DNA of 33,486 nucleotides from Anaerolineae bacterium (GCA_017303655.1 JAFLCE010000048.1:1-33486); one strand, 5' to 3'. Numbered from the stretch's first letter, positions 8,093 to 16,827 are shown. The notes: generated by a model from the letters alone, not told the origin. Translations and numbers: made by a program.

Positions 8093-11000
8093 ATGGATTT
8101 TATCCAAACGCTCCTTGCAGGCATCGCATTCCCCGCCCCGCCCACTCTTGCAGGATGGTTCGTATGGGTGTCCTTGCTGGCTGCATTGATCATTTTCTTG
8201 TATCGCAGCCGCCATGAGCTGCCCGCTTGGGGCTCAAAAGAATGGGGACTTTTTGTTGCACTGCTGATCCTTGTTCCTCTCTTAAACTTATTCATCGGGC
8301 TGCGATTAACCTCCGGCTCAGTTCGACCTTTGCCTGGGTTGCCCGCCGATGCGCCTGGTTCTGCGCTGATGCTTTTTTCTGCTATTCCGTGGCTCTTGGG
8401 CGGCGGCTTGCTCGGACCCTTAGGCGCTGCCTTGTTGGGTGCTTTTGCTGGTTTGGTGCGCGGCACATGGGATCTGTACTCGCTTTTCCCAGTGGTGGAA
8501 TTTGCATTCCTGGGCATGTGGTTTTCGCTGAACACACGTCAGCGTTATCGTACACCGGCATATCGTTTGTTACGCCAGCCATTAGTGGGCGCGTTATTGC
8601 TGGTACCCATTCACACTCTGTTTTATACCTTGAGCGCTTTGTTCACCCAGTGGGGTACGGATATTCCCGCCACTGCCCGGTTGGATTTTGCGATCAGCAA
8701 CGCCTACATCGTCACCCTTGCCTTTGGCGGGGAGATGTTGGTGGGCGGGCTCGTGACTCAGATCGTCTCTGTGATGTTCCCTGCCAATTGGGTTGGGAAG
8801 CAAACGCTTCAACCTTCGCCGGGAGAAAAGAGTATTGAGACGCGTTTTATTTTTGCCGTTGGCACCTTTATTTTGTTATTGCTCCTGACCTTGTTGGTTG
8901 GTGGATGGGTGGTAGCGGGGCAATCGGCTCGGGATATGCTGGAAGACCGTCTATCCAGTACCGGTGAATCGGCGGCGCAGAGCGTTCCCTTCTTTCTTGA
9001 GACTGGGCAAAACCTGGCTGTGCAGTTGGCATCTGAGCCACGCATGGTAGATGCAATCGGTTCTGACTTGACTGCCATTATTGCTTCACGCATCAAAGCT
9101 GTACCTTACTTTGACCAGTTCATTGTTTTGGATGCGGTGACGAAAGACGTGTTAGCGATCTACCCCGAAGATACGCGGTCTAACTTTAGACTGTACCCGG
9201 ATGAAGATACGGGCATTTTGCTTTCTACGCAGGGCGTATTGACGCAGGTGTATTCCATTCCGCCGATCTCAGAGTCGGGCTCATCACGAGTGTCGTTTTT
9301 GGCGGCGATTCAGGATGGCAACCAAGTGCGGAGGGTGTTGATCGGTCGCACCACCATCGAAGCGAATCCGTTGACTTTGCCCTTGATCAAAAGCCTCGAC
9401 AATATGCGCAGCCTGGATGGCGAAGGCATGTTGGTGGATGATACCCACCGCGTGATCTATCACTCCGATAAATTGCAGACGTTAACCACCTATGATGGGC
9501 AACAGTCTCCAACTCCTATCTTTTATGATGACACGGCTTCTGATGGAACACGTCAGTTAGTTTATTACCAGCCGGTGATCGGGCGTCCGTGGGCGGTGGT
9601 GTTGACGGTGCCCGCTCAACGGGCGCAGCAACTTGCCTTGAACATTGCCACGCCGCTGGCGTTGATGATCATTGTGCTGGCTGTGGTGGCGTTGATTTCC
9701 TTACGCATTGGCTTGCGGGTGGTGACTGGTTCGTTGAAAGGCTTGGCAGTGGAAGCCAACCGTATTGCGCAGGGGAATCTCGATCATCCCTTGCAGCTTA
9801 CGGGTGAAGATGAAGTAGGGCAGTTGCGCCGCGCTTTCGAGCAGATGCGCGTCGGTCTTCAGGCACGGCTGGAAGAGATCAACCGGCTTTTGCAAGTGAG
9901 TCAAAGCGTGGCATCCAGCCTGGAGATGCGAGATGCGGTCAAGCCGGTGTTAGAGGCGATCCTTTCCACGGGAGCAAGTTCTGTGCGCGTGGTTTTATCT
10001 CCCAGTGTGCTGCCAGAAACGTATGAAGAGTTATCTTCCCGCTTTGCCGTGGGACCTTCTCAAGATGTGTATGCTCATCTTGACGATCACATTCTGCACC
10101 TGGCACAAAAGCAGGAAAAGATCGTTTTGCCTAATTTGGGGCGCTCACGTGAATTTATTTTGGATTCTTCAAAAGACCAGCCGCTGGCTTTACTGGCGGT
10201 GGCATTGCGGCATGAGAATCGCTATTATGGGGTCGTCTGGGCTGGTTACGAACAGCCGCGCAAATTTACAGATTCTGATGTGCGTTTTGTAACAACACTG
10301 GCTGGGCAGGCTGTATTGGCAGTTGCAAATGCACATCTCTACCTGACGGTGGAAGCGTCACGCCGCCAGTTGGAAGCCATTATCAACTCATCACCAGACC
10401 CGGTGATCGTGACCGATCATCGCAACCGTTTGTTGCTTGCCAACCGAGCCGCTACCTCTGCCCTTGGGCAGGGTGTAGACGATACCACCAGCGGTATGGA
10501 AACTGAGAAGGTTGTCAAATTACGTCCACTGCTTTCGCTTTTGCAGAGCACCACGTCTGAAAAACAATCGACTGAGATCGTGCTTTCCGATCGCCGCACT
10601 TATCTTGCGACGGCATCCCCTGTGATGGTGGAAGGACGCCAGATCGGGCGCGTGTGTATCATGCGAGACGTGACCCACTTTAAAGAATTGGATACGATGA
10701 AATCCGAGTTCGTAGCGACCGTGAGCCATGACCTGCGTTCACCATTGACACTCATGCGCGGGTATGCCACCATGCTGGATACTGTGGGTGAATTGAACGA
10801 ACAGCAGCATGGGTATGTCAAAAAGATCGTTACGGGTGTTGAGAACATGTCTCGCCTTGTGAACAACCTGCTTGACCTTGGACGCATCGAGATCGGTGTA
10901 GGCTTGCAAGTGGAGAATGTTTCAGTTTTGGATATCATCGAGCGGGTGACCGGGGCTTTGCAATTACCTGCCGGGCAAAAGAATATTCAATTGAACGTGG

Positions 11001-11395
11001 AACTTTCCAAAGACATGCCGCATGCCGTGGAAGCTGACCAGGCGCTTCTTCATCAGGCAGTCTATAACCTTGTAGAAAATGCCATCAAATACACACCTGA
11101 AAAAGGCAGTGTAACCATCCGTACGATCTCCGAAGCAGACTCTCTGATCTTTGTTGTCGCGGATTCAGGCATCGGCATCCCGCCTGAGGATATCCCACAC
11201 TTGTTTGAAAAATTCTATCGTGGCAAGCAGCGCGAGGCACGTTTACAGCCGGGTTCGGGCTTGGGGTTGGCAATTGTCCAATCTATTGCTGAAAATCACC
11301 GTGGGCGCATCTGGGTGGAGAGTACCGTTGGCAGTGGTAGTACCTTCTATTTGCAAATTCCGCTGGTTCAACCCAAAGAGTTTAAAACGCCATAA
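8093..11395 (+). CDS. Large membrane sensor histidine kinase (integral membrane, Cache-like, HAMP, GAF, PAS, HisKA, HATPase)
   Basis: This 1100-residue protein begins with a multi-helix membrane region of about 240 residues, then a transmembrane helix near 255-275. An extracytoplasmic Cache-like sensor region runs to about 505 and is closed by another helix. A HAMP linker (about 535-590), a GAF domain (about 600-745) and a PAS domain (about 755-870) follow. The phosphoacceptor H-box is ATVSHDLRSPL with His879. The ATPase domain shows the N-box NLVENAIKY (from Asn992), DSGIGIP (Asp1024) and a GSGLGLAIV G2 box. Domain limits are estimates. No response regulator lies nearby, so it is an orphan kinase here. 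The K+ transport genes start just downstream, but a link is unproven. Confidence 0.92.
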   Translation: MDFIQTLLAGIAFPAPPTLAGWFVWVSLLAALIIFLYRSRHELPAWGSKEWGLFVALLILVPLLNLFIGLRLTSGSVRPLPGLPADAPGSALMLFSAIPWLLGGGLLGPLGAALLGAFAGLVRGTWDLYSLFPVVEFAFLGMWFSLNTRQRYRTPAYRLLRQPLVGALLLVPIHTLFYTLSALFTQWGTDIPATARLDFAISNAYIVTLAFGGEMLVGGLVTQIVSVMFPANWVGKQTLQPSPGEKSIETRFIFAVGTFILLLLLTLLVGGWVVAGQSARDMLEDRLSSTGESAAQSVPFFLETGQNLAVQLASEPRMVDAIGSDLTAIIASRIKAVPYFDQFIVLDAVTKDVLAIYPEDTRSNFRLYPDEDTGILLSTQGVLTQVYSIPPISESGSSRVSFLAAIQDGNQVRRVLIGRTTIEANPLTLPLIKSLDNMRSLDGEGMLVDDTHRVIYHSDKLQTLTTYDGQQSPTPIFYDDTASDGTRQLVYYQPVIGRPWAVVLTVPAQRAQQLALNIATPLALMIIVLAVVALISLRIGLRVVTGSLKGLAVEANRIAQGNLDHPLQLTGEDEVGQLRRAFEQMRVGLQARLEEINRLLQVSQSVASSLEMRDAVKPVLEAILSTGASSVRVVLSPSVLPETYEELSSRFAVGPSQDVYAHLDDHILHLAQKQEKIVLPNLGRSREFILDSSKDQPLALLAVALRHENRYYGVVWAGYEQPRKFTDSDVRFVTTLAGQAVLAVANAHLYLTVEASRRQLEAIINSSPDPVIVTDHRNRLLLANRAATSALGQGVDDTTSGMETEKVVKLRPLLSLLQSTTSEKQSTEIVLSDRRTYLATASPVMVEGRQIGRVCIMRDVTHFKELDTMKSEFVATVSHDLRSPLTLMRGYATMLDTVGELNEQQHGYVKKIVTGVENMSRLVNNLLDLGRIEIGVGLQVENVSVLDIIERVTGALQLPAGQKNIQLNVELSKDMPHAVEADQALLHQAVYNLVENAIKYTPEKGSVTIRTISEADSLIFVVADSGIGIPPEDIPHLFEKFYRGKQREARLQPGSGLGLAIVQSIAENHRGRIWVESTVGSGSTFYLQIPLVQPKEFKTP

Positions 11396-11405
11396 GAGGC
11401 GTTTT
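11384..11405 (+). terminator. Hairpin containing the kinase stop codon
   Basis: An 8-bp perfect stem (AAAACGCC / GGCGTTTT) closes a six-base loop. The left arm codes for the last residues of the kinase, and the stop TAA at 11393-11395 lies in the loop. The trailing TTTT makes a plausible but weak intrinsic terminator. Confidence 0.6.
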
Positions 11406-11459
11406 GCGAGTTGACCTCGTATCACCCACAAGTATTATTCCCGAAAAATAGATTTAGAC

Positions 11460-11465
11460 TATAAT
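11460..11465 (+). promoter_or_regulatory. Possible -10 element (TATAAT) upstream of the KimA-like gene
   Basis: A perfect TATAAT lies 56 bases before the ATG at 11522. No clear -35 is seen. If used, the transcript would begin near 11472, directly at the next hairpin. Confidence 0.45.
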
Positions 11466-11473
11466 CCAGCCTT

Positions 11474-11502
11474 GTCCTTCCGCGGGGAGGGCTTAATTTT
11501 TT
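11474..11502 (+). terminator. Terminator-like hairpin in the leader of the KimA-like gene
   Basis: GTCCTTCC pairs with GGGAGGGC (8 bp, two T-G wobbles) around a GCG loop. TTAATTTTTT follows at once. It could be the main terminator of the kinase gene or an attenuator, because it lies downstream of the TATAAT at 11460. Confidence 0.5.
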
Positions 11503-11521
11503 GCCTGTAAAGCAGGTACAT

Positions 11522-13486
11522 ATGGTAAATCAAGAAAACAATCAAACCCCTATTATTGAAAGAAGTACGGCTTATAAACCCCCGCGCAACTGGCGCTCGT
11601 GGTTGATCGGGCGACCGCTTTCTACAGCGGATGCCCCGCATCAGACCATTGGGAAGCGTGTCGGTCTGGCGGTTTTCGCCTCTGATGCGCTCTCCTCTAC
11701 AGCATATGCTACGCAAGAGATCCTAGTCATTTTAGCGGCGGCAGGGACGATGGCATTCGGGTATGTGTTTCCGATCGCTATCGCCATTGTTATATTGCTG
11801 GCAATCGTATCCATTTCCTACGAGCAGACCATTCATGCCTATCCAGATGGCGGTGGTGCCTATATCGTTTCGCGCGATAACCTTGGCGAATTTCCAGCGT
11901 TGATCGCAGCAGCCGCCTTGTTGACAGACTATATTCTGACTGTCTCTGTGTCTATCGCGTCTGGAGTGGCTCAGTTGGTATCTGCGTTCCCGGATCTGTA
12001 TAATCTTCGTGTGCCTTTGGCGATCATCTTTATTTTATTCATCATGTTAGTTAATTTGCGTGGTGTGAAAGAGTCAGGATCGGCATTTGCCATTCCTACT
12101 TATTTCTTCATTGCAGTTATGATGATCACGATTTCCACCGGTCTGTGGCGTTTAATTACGGGCTCGTTGGGCATGGTCATTGACCCGCCAGAGGTGGAGT
12201 TCCATGGTGATGCCCTGACAGCGATCACCCCATTCCTATTGTTGCACGCCTTCTCGAGCGGAACTGCCGCGCTGACCGGTATCGAAGCGATCTCAAACGG
12301 CATTACCGCCTTCAAAGAGCCGCGCAGTAAGAATGCAGGCATCACGCTGGTTTGGATGTCGATTATCTTGAGCGTTTTCTTTCTCGGTGTTTCTTTTATT
12401 ACCAATTTCGTTCATGCGGTTCCATCTGAAACCGAAACGGTTATCTCACAGATCGCCCGTACCATCTTTGATGGGCGCGGTACCATGTACCTCATGGTCA
12501 TATCTGCCACGACCGTCATTTTGATCATGGCAGCCAATACTGCCTTTGCAGACTTCCCGCGCCTCGGCGCATTGATCGCCAAAGACGGGTTCATTCCTCG
12601 ACAGCTCGCCTATCGTGGTAGCCGGTTGGTGTACTCGCGCGGTATCGTCACCCTTGCTGTGATCGCATCTGTGTTGATGGTCCTATTCAATGCAAGCGTT
12701 ACCCGGCTTATCCCTTTGTATGCCATTGGCGTTTTCCTTTCCTTCACTCTTTCGCAGAGTGGCATGGCATTGCGTTGGTGGAAGACTGGCAGACTTAAGC
12801 CCGGTGAAGAAAAAGTAGAGCGCGGCTCCACCCTGCATTTCGAGAAGAACTGGATTTTTAAGATGCTCGTCAACGGCTTTGGCGCGGTGTGTACTGCTGT
12901 TGTCATGATGGTCTTTGCCATTACCAAATTCAAAGACGGGGCATATCTGGTGTTGATCCTCATCCCGATTCTCGTTGGCGTATTCTGGATGATCCATCGT
13001 CACTACAATAACCTTGCCAAAAATCTTTCGCTCGAAAACTTCGGAGTGATCCCGCCGCATTCCCACCGCCATCGTGTGATCATGCCGGTTAGCGGCGTGC
13101 ATCAGGGGACGCTTGCCGGTCTGCGCTATGCCCGCATGTTATCCGATGATGTGACTTGTGTGCATATCGTCATCGAACCGGATGAAGCAGAAAAGACTCG
13201 CAAGAAATGGGAAACCTGGGGCGACGGCGTTCGCCTGGTGATGTTAGATTCTCCATATCGTTTATTTATTGAGCCGCTCCTTGAATACATTGCCGATCTG
13301 GCTGAAAATCGCCAGCCCGGCGAGACCATTACCGTCGTCGTGCCGGAGTTCGTTTCTGATAATCGTCTGACCGACGCCCTGCATACAAACACTGCAAATA
13401 TTTTGCGCAGTCAGTTAAGAAATCAACATGGTATCGTGATCACCAATGTCCCGTATCATGTGCATGAAGCTGAAAGTGAACATTAA
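11522..13486 (+). CDS. kimA: KimA-type APC-family potassium:proton symporter
   Basis: This 654-residue protein has about 12 membrane helices and a cytosolic C-terminal domain of about 150 residues. It closely follows Bacillus subtilis KimA (YdaO). Shared features are ASDALSSTAYAT (Asp55, Tyr62), AYPDGGGAYIVS, LLTDYILTVSVSIASG (Asp136) and FSSGTAALTGIEAISN (Glu255). The C-terminal region with GVRLVMLDSPYRLFIEPL matches the domain that binds cyclic di-AMP in KimA. The ATG at 11522 is chosen because AAGCAGGT, one mismatch from the ideal Shine-Dalgarno, ends four bases upstream; a TTG at 11501 is less likely. Its stop TAA overlaps the next gene's AAGGAG site. Two RCK proteins follow. Inferred role: K+ uptake at the cytoplasmic membrane. 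Confidence 0.88.
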   Translation: MVNQENNQTPIIERSTAYKPPRNWRSWLIGRPLSTADAPHQTIGKRVGLAVFASDALSSTAYATQEILVILAAAGTMAFGYVFPIAIAIVILLAIVSISYEQTIHAYPDGGGAYIVSRDNLGEFPALIAAAALLTDYILTVSVSIASGVAQLVSAFPDLYNLRVPLAIIFILFIMLVNLRGVKESGSAFAIPTYFFIAVMMITISTGLWRLITGSLGMVIDPPEVEFHGDALTAITPFLLLHAFSSGTAALTGIEAISNGITAFKEPRSKNAGITLVWMSIILSVFFLGVSFITNFVHAVPSETETVISQIARTIFDGRGTMYLMVISATTVILIMAANTAFADFPRLGALIAKDGFIPRQLAYRGSRLVYSRGIVTLAVIASVLMVLFNASVTRLIPLYAIGVFLSFTLSQSGMALRWWKTGRLKPGEEKVERGSTLHFEKNWIFKMLVNGFGAVCTAVVMMVFAITKFKDGAYLVLILIPILVGVFWMIHRHYNNLAKNLSLENFGVIPPHSHRHRVIMPVSGVHQGTLAGLRYARMLSDDVTCVHIVIEPDEAEKTRKKWETWGDGVRLVMLDSPYRLFIEPLLEYIADLAENRQPGETITVVVPEFVSDNRLTDALHTNTANILRSQLRNQHGIVITNVPYHVHEAESEH

Positions 13487-13497
13487 GGAGTGACCAT

Positions 13498-14163
13498 ATG
13501 AATTTCATAGTAATAGGTTGTGGAAGATTTGGCGCGGAACTTTCCTATCGCCTTTTCAAAAATGGACATCAAGTCGTGGTGGTGGATGGAAATCCCAAAG
13601 CGTTCAATCGCCTCCACCCCGACTTTCGCGGGCGTACCGTTGAAGGAGATTCTCTCTCCGCCGATACCTTATCCCGCTCCGCCATGGAAAAAGCCGAAGG
13701 CGTTGCCATTGTAACCAATTCAGACACCATGAACGCCGTCATTGGGCATACCATCCGTGTGCATTATCCGCAGGTCAAGCAGGTGATCGTGCGCAATTAC
13801 GACCCTGCCATGCGCGACATGCTCGAAGCCTTTGGCTTACAGATCGTTAGTTCCACAGCATGGGGCGCAGAACGCGTTCAGGAACTTTTGATCGACCCAT
13901 CCTTCCGCGCTATATTCTCCGCAGGCAATGGCGAAGTGGAAATGTACGAGATGTACATTCCCGAAAAATGGGACGGCTTGACCGTCTCCAATCTTTTAGA
14001 CGGCTGTGATGGGCTCATCTGCTCTGCGCTCACTCGCGCTGGTCGGGCTGAACTCCCCAACCCCAATTCCAAGCTCCAAAAAGGGGATGTGCTGACCGTC
14101 AGCGCAACATTGGAGGGTGTCAAATCCCTGCGCGCGAAATTGCAGCAAGGCAAGGAGGCTTAA
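13498..14163 (+). CDS. TrkA/KtrA-type RCK protein 1 (NAD-binding K+ transport regulator)
   Basis: This 221-residue soluble protein starts with a Rossmann RCK_N domain: GCGRFG (GxGxxG from Gly7) and Asp30 at the end of strand two, the usual ribose ligand. An RCK_C (TrkA_C) domain follows, from about residue 140, with DGLTVSNLL. Such proteins form gating rings that sense NAD(H), ADP/ATP or cyclic di-AMP on K+ channels and transporters. An AAGGAG site overlapping the kimA stop places it in the same operon. No TrkH or KtrB subunit lies nearby, so KimA is its most obvious partner; this is inference. Confidence 0.9.
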   Translation: MNFIVIGCGRFGAELSYRLFKNGHQVVVVDGNPKAFNRLHPDFRGRTVEGDSLSADTLSRSAMEKAEGVAIVTNSDTMNAVIGHTIRVHYPQVKQVIVRNYDPAMRDMLEAFGLQIVSSTAWGAERVQELLIDPSFRAIFSAGNGEVEMYEMYIPEKWDGLTVSNLLDGCDGLICSALTRAGRAELPNPNSKLQKGDVLTVSATLEGVKSLRAKLQQGKEA

Positions 14164-14164
14164 C

Positions 14165-14845
14165 ATGTTTGTATTTATTGCAGGAGGCGGGCGCACTGGC
14201 GCTCAACTCGCCGCTCAATTGATTGCCCAGAATTATGAAGTCCGCCTGGTGGAGCATCGCAAAGAATTGCTGACTCGCCTCCATCATGAGCTTCCTACCG
14301 AAGTGATCTATGAAGGACAGGCAACCGATCCGAATGTGCTGAGGCAAGCCGGTTTGGATAGAGCCAACGTCATCGTTGCATGCACGAATGAGGACGAAGC
14401 CAATCTCGTGCTTTGTTATCTAGCACGTACCATGTTCAAAGTTCGCCGTACCATCGGGCGCATCAACAACCCGCGCAATGGCTGGTTGTTCGATAAGAAC
14501 TTTCATGTGGATGAGACCATCAACCAAGCCGATGTGATGGCACATCTCATTCAGGAAGAAATGTCTCTTGGCGATATGATGACTCTGCTCAAGATCCGCC
14601 GCGGACGTTACTCACTGGTGGAAGAGAAGGTGCCCAAGGGTGCAAAAGCCATTGGCGTGCAGATCAAGGATCTTGGGCTGCCCGATCAATGTGTAATCGC
14701 CGCCATCATCCGCAATGGACAGGTTACACTTCCGCGCGGCACGGCTATGTTGGAAGAATTTGACGAAGTGTTGGCAGTCACCGACGAGGAAGGCGCTAAA
14801 AAATTGGCGCTATTGCTCGAACCGCCAGATCGCTCTATTTTATAA
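14165..14845 (+). CDS. TrkA/KtrA-type RCK protein 2
   Basis: This 226-residue protein is a second single-unit RCK protein. GGGRTG provides the GxGxxG motif from Gly7, and Glu30 ends strand two where the first copy has Asp. The C-terminal TrkA_C-like domain contains GAKAIGVQIKDLGLP and a closing EFDEVLAVTDEEG. The ATG at 14165 is chosen because AAGGAGG lies at 14152-14158; an in-frame upstream start at 14117 would overlap the previous gene. The two copies are clearly diverged, which suggests a hetero-oligomeric ring rather than a recent duplication. It is the last gene of the operon before a strong hairpin. Confidence 0.9.
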   Translation: MFVFIAGGGRTGAQLAAQLIAQNYEVRLVEHRKELLTRLHHELPTEVIYEGQATDPNVLRQAGLDRANVIVACTNEDEANLVLCYLARTMFKVRRTIGRINNPRNGWLFDKNFHVDETINQADVMAHLIQEEMSLGDMMTLLKIRRGRYSLVEEKVPKGAKAIGVQIKDLGLPDQCVIAAIIRNGQVTLPRGTAMLEEFDEVLAVTDEEGAKKLALLLEPPDRSIL

Positions 14846-14850
14846 AATGA

Positions 14851-14879
14851 AAATCTCCCGAGCATGCCTCGGGAGATTT
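14851..14879. terminator. Bidirectional terminator between K+ operon and ABC exporter
   Basis: A 12-bp perfect stem (AAATCTCCCGAG / CTCGGGAGATTT) has a CATGC loop. T tracts follow on both strands (TTTTTTATT on +, TTTCATTTTA on -). It lies between convergent genes. Confidence 0.9.
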
Positions 14880-14886
14880 TTTATTC

Positions 14887-16701
14887 CTACTTTGCGACCA
14901 TTTCTTTCATTTGCTCGACATAAGCAAGAGATTGATGCCGGAAATAAGTGTTATACAACTCGGCATAATGTCCGCTCTGAGTTAATAAGCCTTCATGACT
15001 GCCTTCTTCAATGATGGTCCCTTTGCTCATGACCACGATGCGGTCTGCAGCTTTGACCGTGGACAAACGATGAGCGATGAGAATGCTGGTGGAGTTCTTG
15101 AGAATGAGATTCAACGCCTGCTGGATCTGCCACTCTGTGAAGGGGTCAATGCTGGCAGTTGCTTCATCAAGGATGAAGATGGCGGGGTTTTGCACCAGCA
15201 CGCGCATCAACGCCACGAGTTGACGCTGCCCCATTGATAACCTGTTGCCGCGTTCGCCTACTTCGGTGTGCAAGCCATTCGGCATGGCATCCAGCCATTC
15301 CCCGTCACCAATACGTTTGGCAAGCCGCAACATTTCTGCTTCGGGTGCGCCGGGTGCGGCGTAGCGGATATTATCGGCGATGGTTCCCGAAAATAGGAAT
15401 GGGACTTGTGAGACGATACCCAACTGACGGCGGTATTGGGTCAAGTCAAAGGTGCGGATGTTGCGCCCGTCCACGAGCAAGCGCCCTTCTTGGTACTCGT
15501 AGAAGCGTGCGATCAACTTTGCAATGGACGATTTTCCCGCGCCGGTATGACCTACCAGCGCCAGAGTCTCTCCGGGGTGGATGAGCAGGTTGAAGTCGTT
15601 GAGAACCGGTTCTTTATCCGAATAACGGAAGTACATGTGATCAAAATTAATCTCGCCTTTGAGACGTGGCACATCCAGTTTTTCGGTTTGCACCACGTTC
15701 GGGTCGGCATCGATCAACGCGAAAACACGTTCCGCCGCAGAAAGCCCGCCCTGGATCTGCGCCCAGAACGAAGTGAGGTTCAACACCGGGAAGAAGAATT
15801 GATCGAGGCTCATAATAAATAGATACCATGCGCCGATGCTGATCGTGCCCGCTGCTGCGCTGTTGCCACCAACATACACAAGGATGCCGACGAAGATGCC
15901 GCCCAGTGCATTGAGAGTGGGGAAGACCAGCGAAAGCACAAACCCGCGTTGCACGTTCACGCCATACGATTGCTGGTTTGATTCATCGAAAGACTTGAAG
16001 ATACTTTCTTCCTGCCTGAAATTTTTTGCAATCGAAATACCGCTGATAGTTTCTTTGATAGCGGCGTTGACATCTGACATCGCTTTCATGCCACGCTTGG
16101 TCACGCGCCGCGCCATTTCTCGAAATGCAGATGCGATCAAAAAGATGAATGGCAGAAAACCGATCAACAACAGAGAAAGCCGAAGTTCAGTGGTGAAGAG
16201 TACATAGGCGATGATGAATGCCTGAATGAACTGCGCCACCACGTCTGTGACGATGACCACGAGTTGGCCGAAATCGTTCGTGTCGGATGTGATGCGCGAG
16301 ACGATGCGTCCTGATGAGAATTGGTCATAAAAAGATAGATCGTGCTCGGCGGCTGCGCGGAAAGCGCGTGACCGCATATCCAAGACCACATCCCCGACGG
16401 CGCGCACGATCAGACCGCGCCGCAGCCAGTTCAATCCCCATTGACCGAATGCCACGCCGACAAGTGCCAGCCCCACCAAAAGAATATCGCGTGCGGTAGG
16501 TTGGTCTTTGATCAGATCCACCATACGGCTGACGATCACAGGTAGGGAGGCTCCGATGATCGCAATGACAATGATGGTCACCGAGGCGAAGACCAGGCGC
16601 GAGACCTGTGTATTGAAGTAATTGAACATACGCCGTACAAGTTCATTGTCCTTGTATTGGCGGTCATATTTTTCGTCGTTAAGTCCTGCAAAGAAACCCA
16701 T
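14887..16701 (-). CDS. ABC exporter half-transporter, consensus-site subunit
   Basis: This 604-residue protein joins a six-helix exporter membrane domain (about 30-320) to an ATPase domain. Visible motifs are Walker A GHTGAGKS (384-391), signature LSMGQ (488-492), Walker B FILDEATASID with catalytic Glu513, and the switch His544. The signature deviates from LSGGQ. The gene is downstream of a second half-transporter on the same strand, separated by 126 bases. Together they form an asymmetric heterodimer: this subunit supplies the catalytic glutamate. The substrate cannot be told from sequence; lipids, peptides or drugs are typical for the family. Confidence 0.92.
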   Translation of the reverse strand: MGFFAGLNDEKYDRQYKDNELVRRMFNYFNTQVSRLVFASVTIIVIAIIGASLPVIVSRMVDLIKDQPTARDILLVGLALVGVAFGQWGLNWLRRGLIVRAVGDVVLDMRSRAFRAAAEHDLSFYDQFSSGRIVSRITSDTNDFGQLVVIVTDVVAQFIQAFIIAYVLFTTELRLSLLLIGFLPFIFLIASAFREMARRVTKRGMKAMSDVNAAIKETISGISIAKNFRQEESIFKSFDESNQQSYGVNVQRGFVLSLVFPTLNALGGIFVGILVYVGGNSAAAGTISIGAWYLFIMSLDQFFFPVLNLTSFWAQIQGGLSAAERVFALIDADPNVVQTEKLDVPRLKGEINFDHMYFRYSDKEPVLNDFNLLIHPGETLALVGHTGAGKSSIAKLIARFYEYQEGRLLVDGRNIRTFDLTQYRRQLGIVSQVPFLFSGTIADNIRYAAPGAPEAEMLRLAKRIGDGEWLDAMPNGLHTEVGERGNRLSMGQRQLVALMRVLVQNPAIFILDEATASIDPFTEWQIQQALNLILKNSTSILIAHRLSTVKAADRIVVMSKGTIIEEGSHEGLLTQSGHYAELYNTYFRHQSLAYVEQMKEMVAK

Positions 16702-16713
16702 AAGTTATTCCAA

Positions 16714-16741
16714 TTTACGATTTGCGATTTTTGATTGACGA
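16714..16741. repeat. Four tandem degenerate heptamers (TTTACGA type)
   Basis: TTTACGA, TTTGCGA, TTTTTGA and TTGACGA follow each other in exact seven-base register between the two ABC genes. Such short heptamer arrays occur between genes in several filamentous bacteria. I see no coding potential here. Confidence 0.7.
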
Positions 16742-16752
16742 TTTCTTTTTAT

Positions 16753-16815
16753 CGCCACGCAAAGGATGCAAAGAAAAGAATTTTGTTCTTCTTGGCGTTC
16801 TTCGCGCTCTTGGCG
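16753..16815. repeat. Imperfect inverted repeat with CGCCA...TGGCG ends
   Basis: The left arm starts CGCCACGCAAAGGATGCAAAG and the right arm ends TTCGCGCTCTTGGCG. They pair imperfectly around an AATTTTGTT centre. It lies within the transcript between the two ABC genes and could form a long hairpin in the mRNA. Confidence 0.5.
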
Positions 16816-16827
16816 GTTAAAAGAGTT

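Noticed and set aside
11396-11521. A cyclic di-AMP (ydaO-type) riboswitch before the KimA-like gene.
   Set aside because: The gap is too short and lacks the conserved aptamer segments; only two simple hairpins are present.
14120-14347. Long open frames opposite or overlapping the RCK, gyrB and cytochrome b genes.
   Set aside because: They lack ribosome sites and family motifs and arise from codon bias of the real genes on the other strand or frame.
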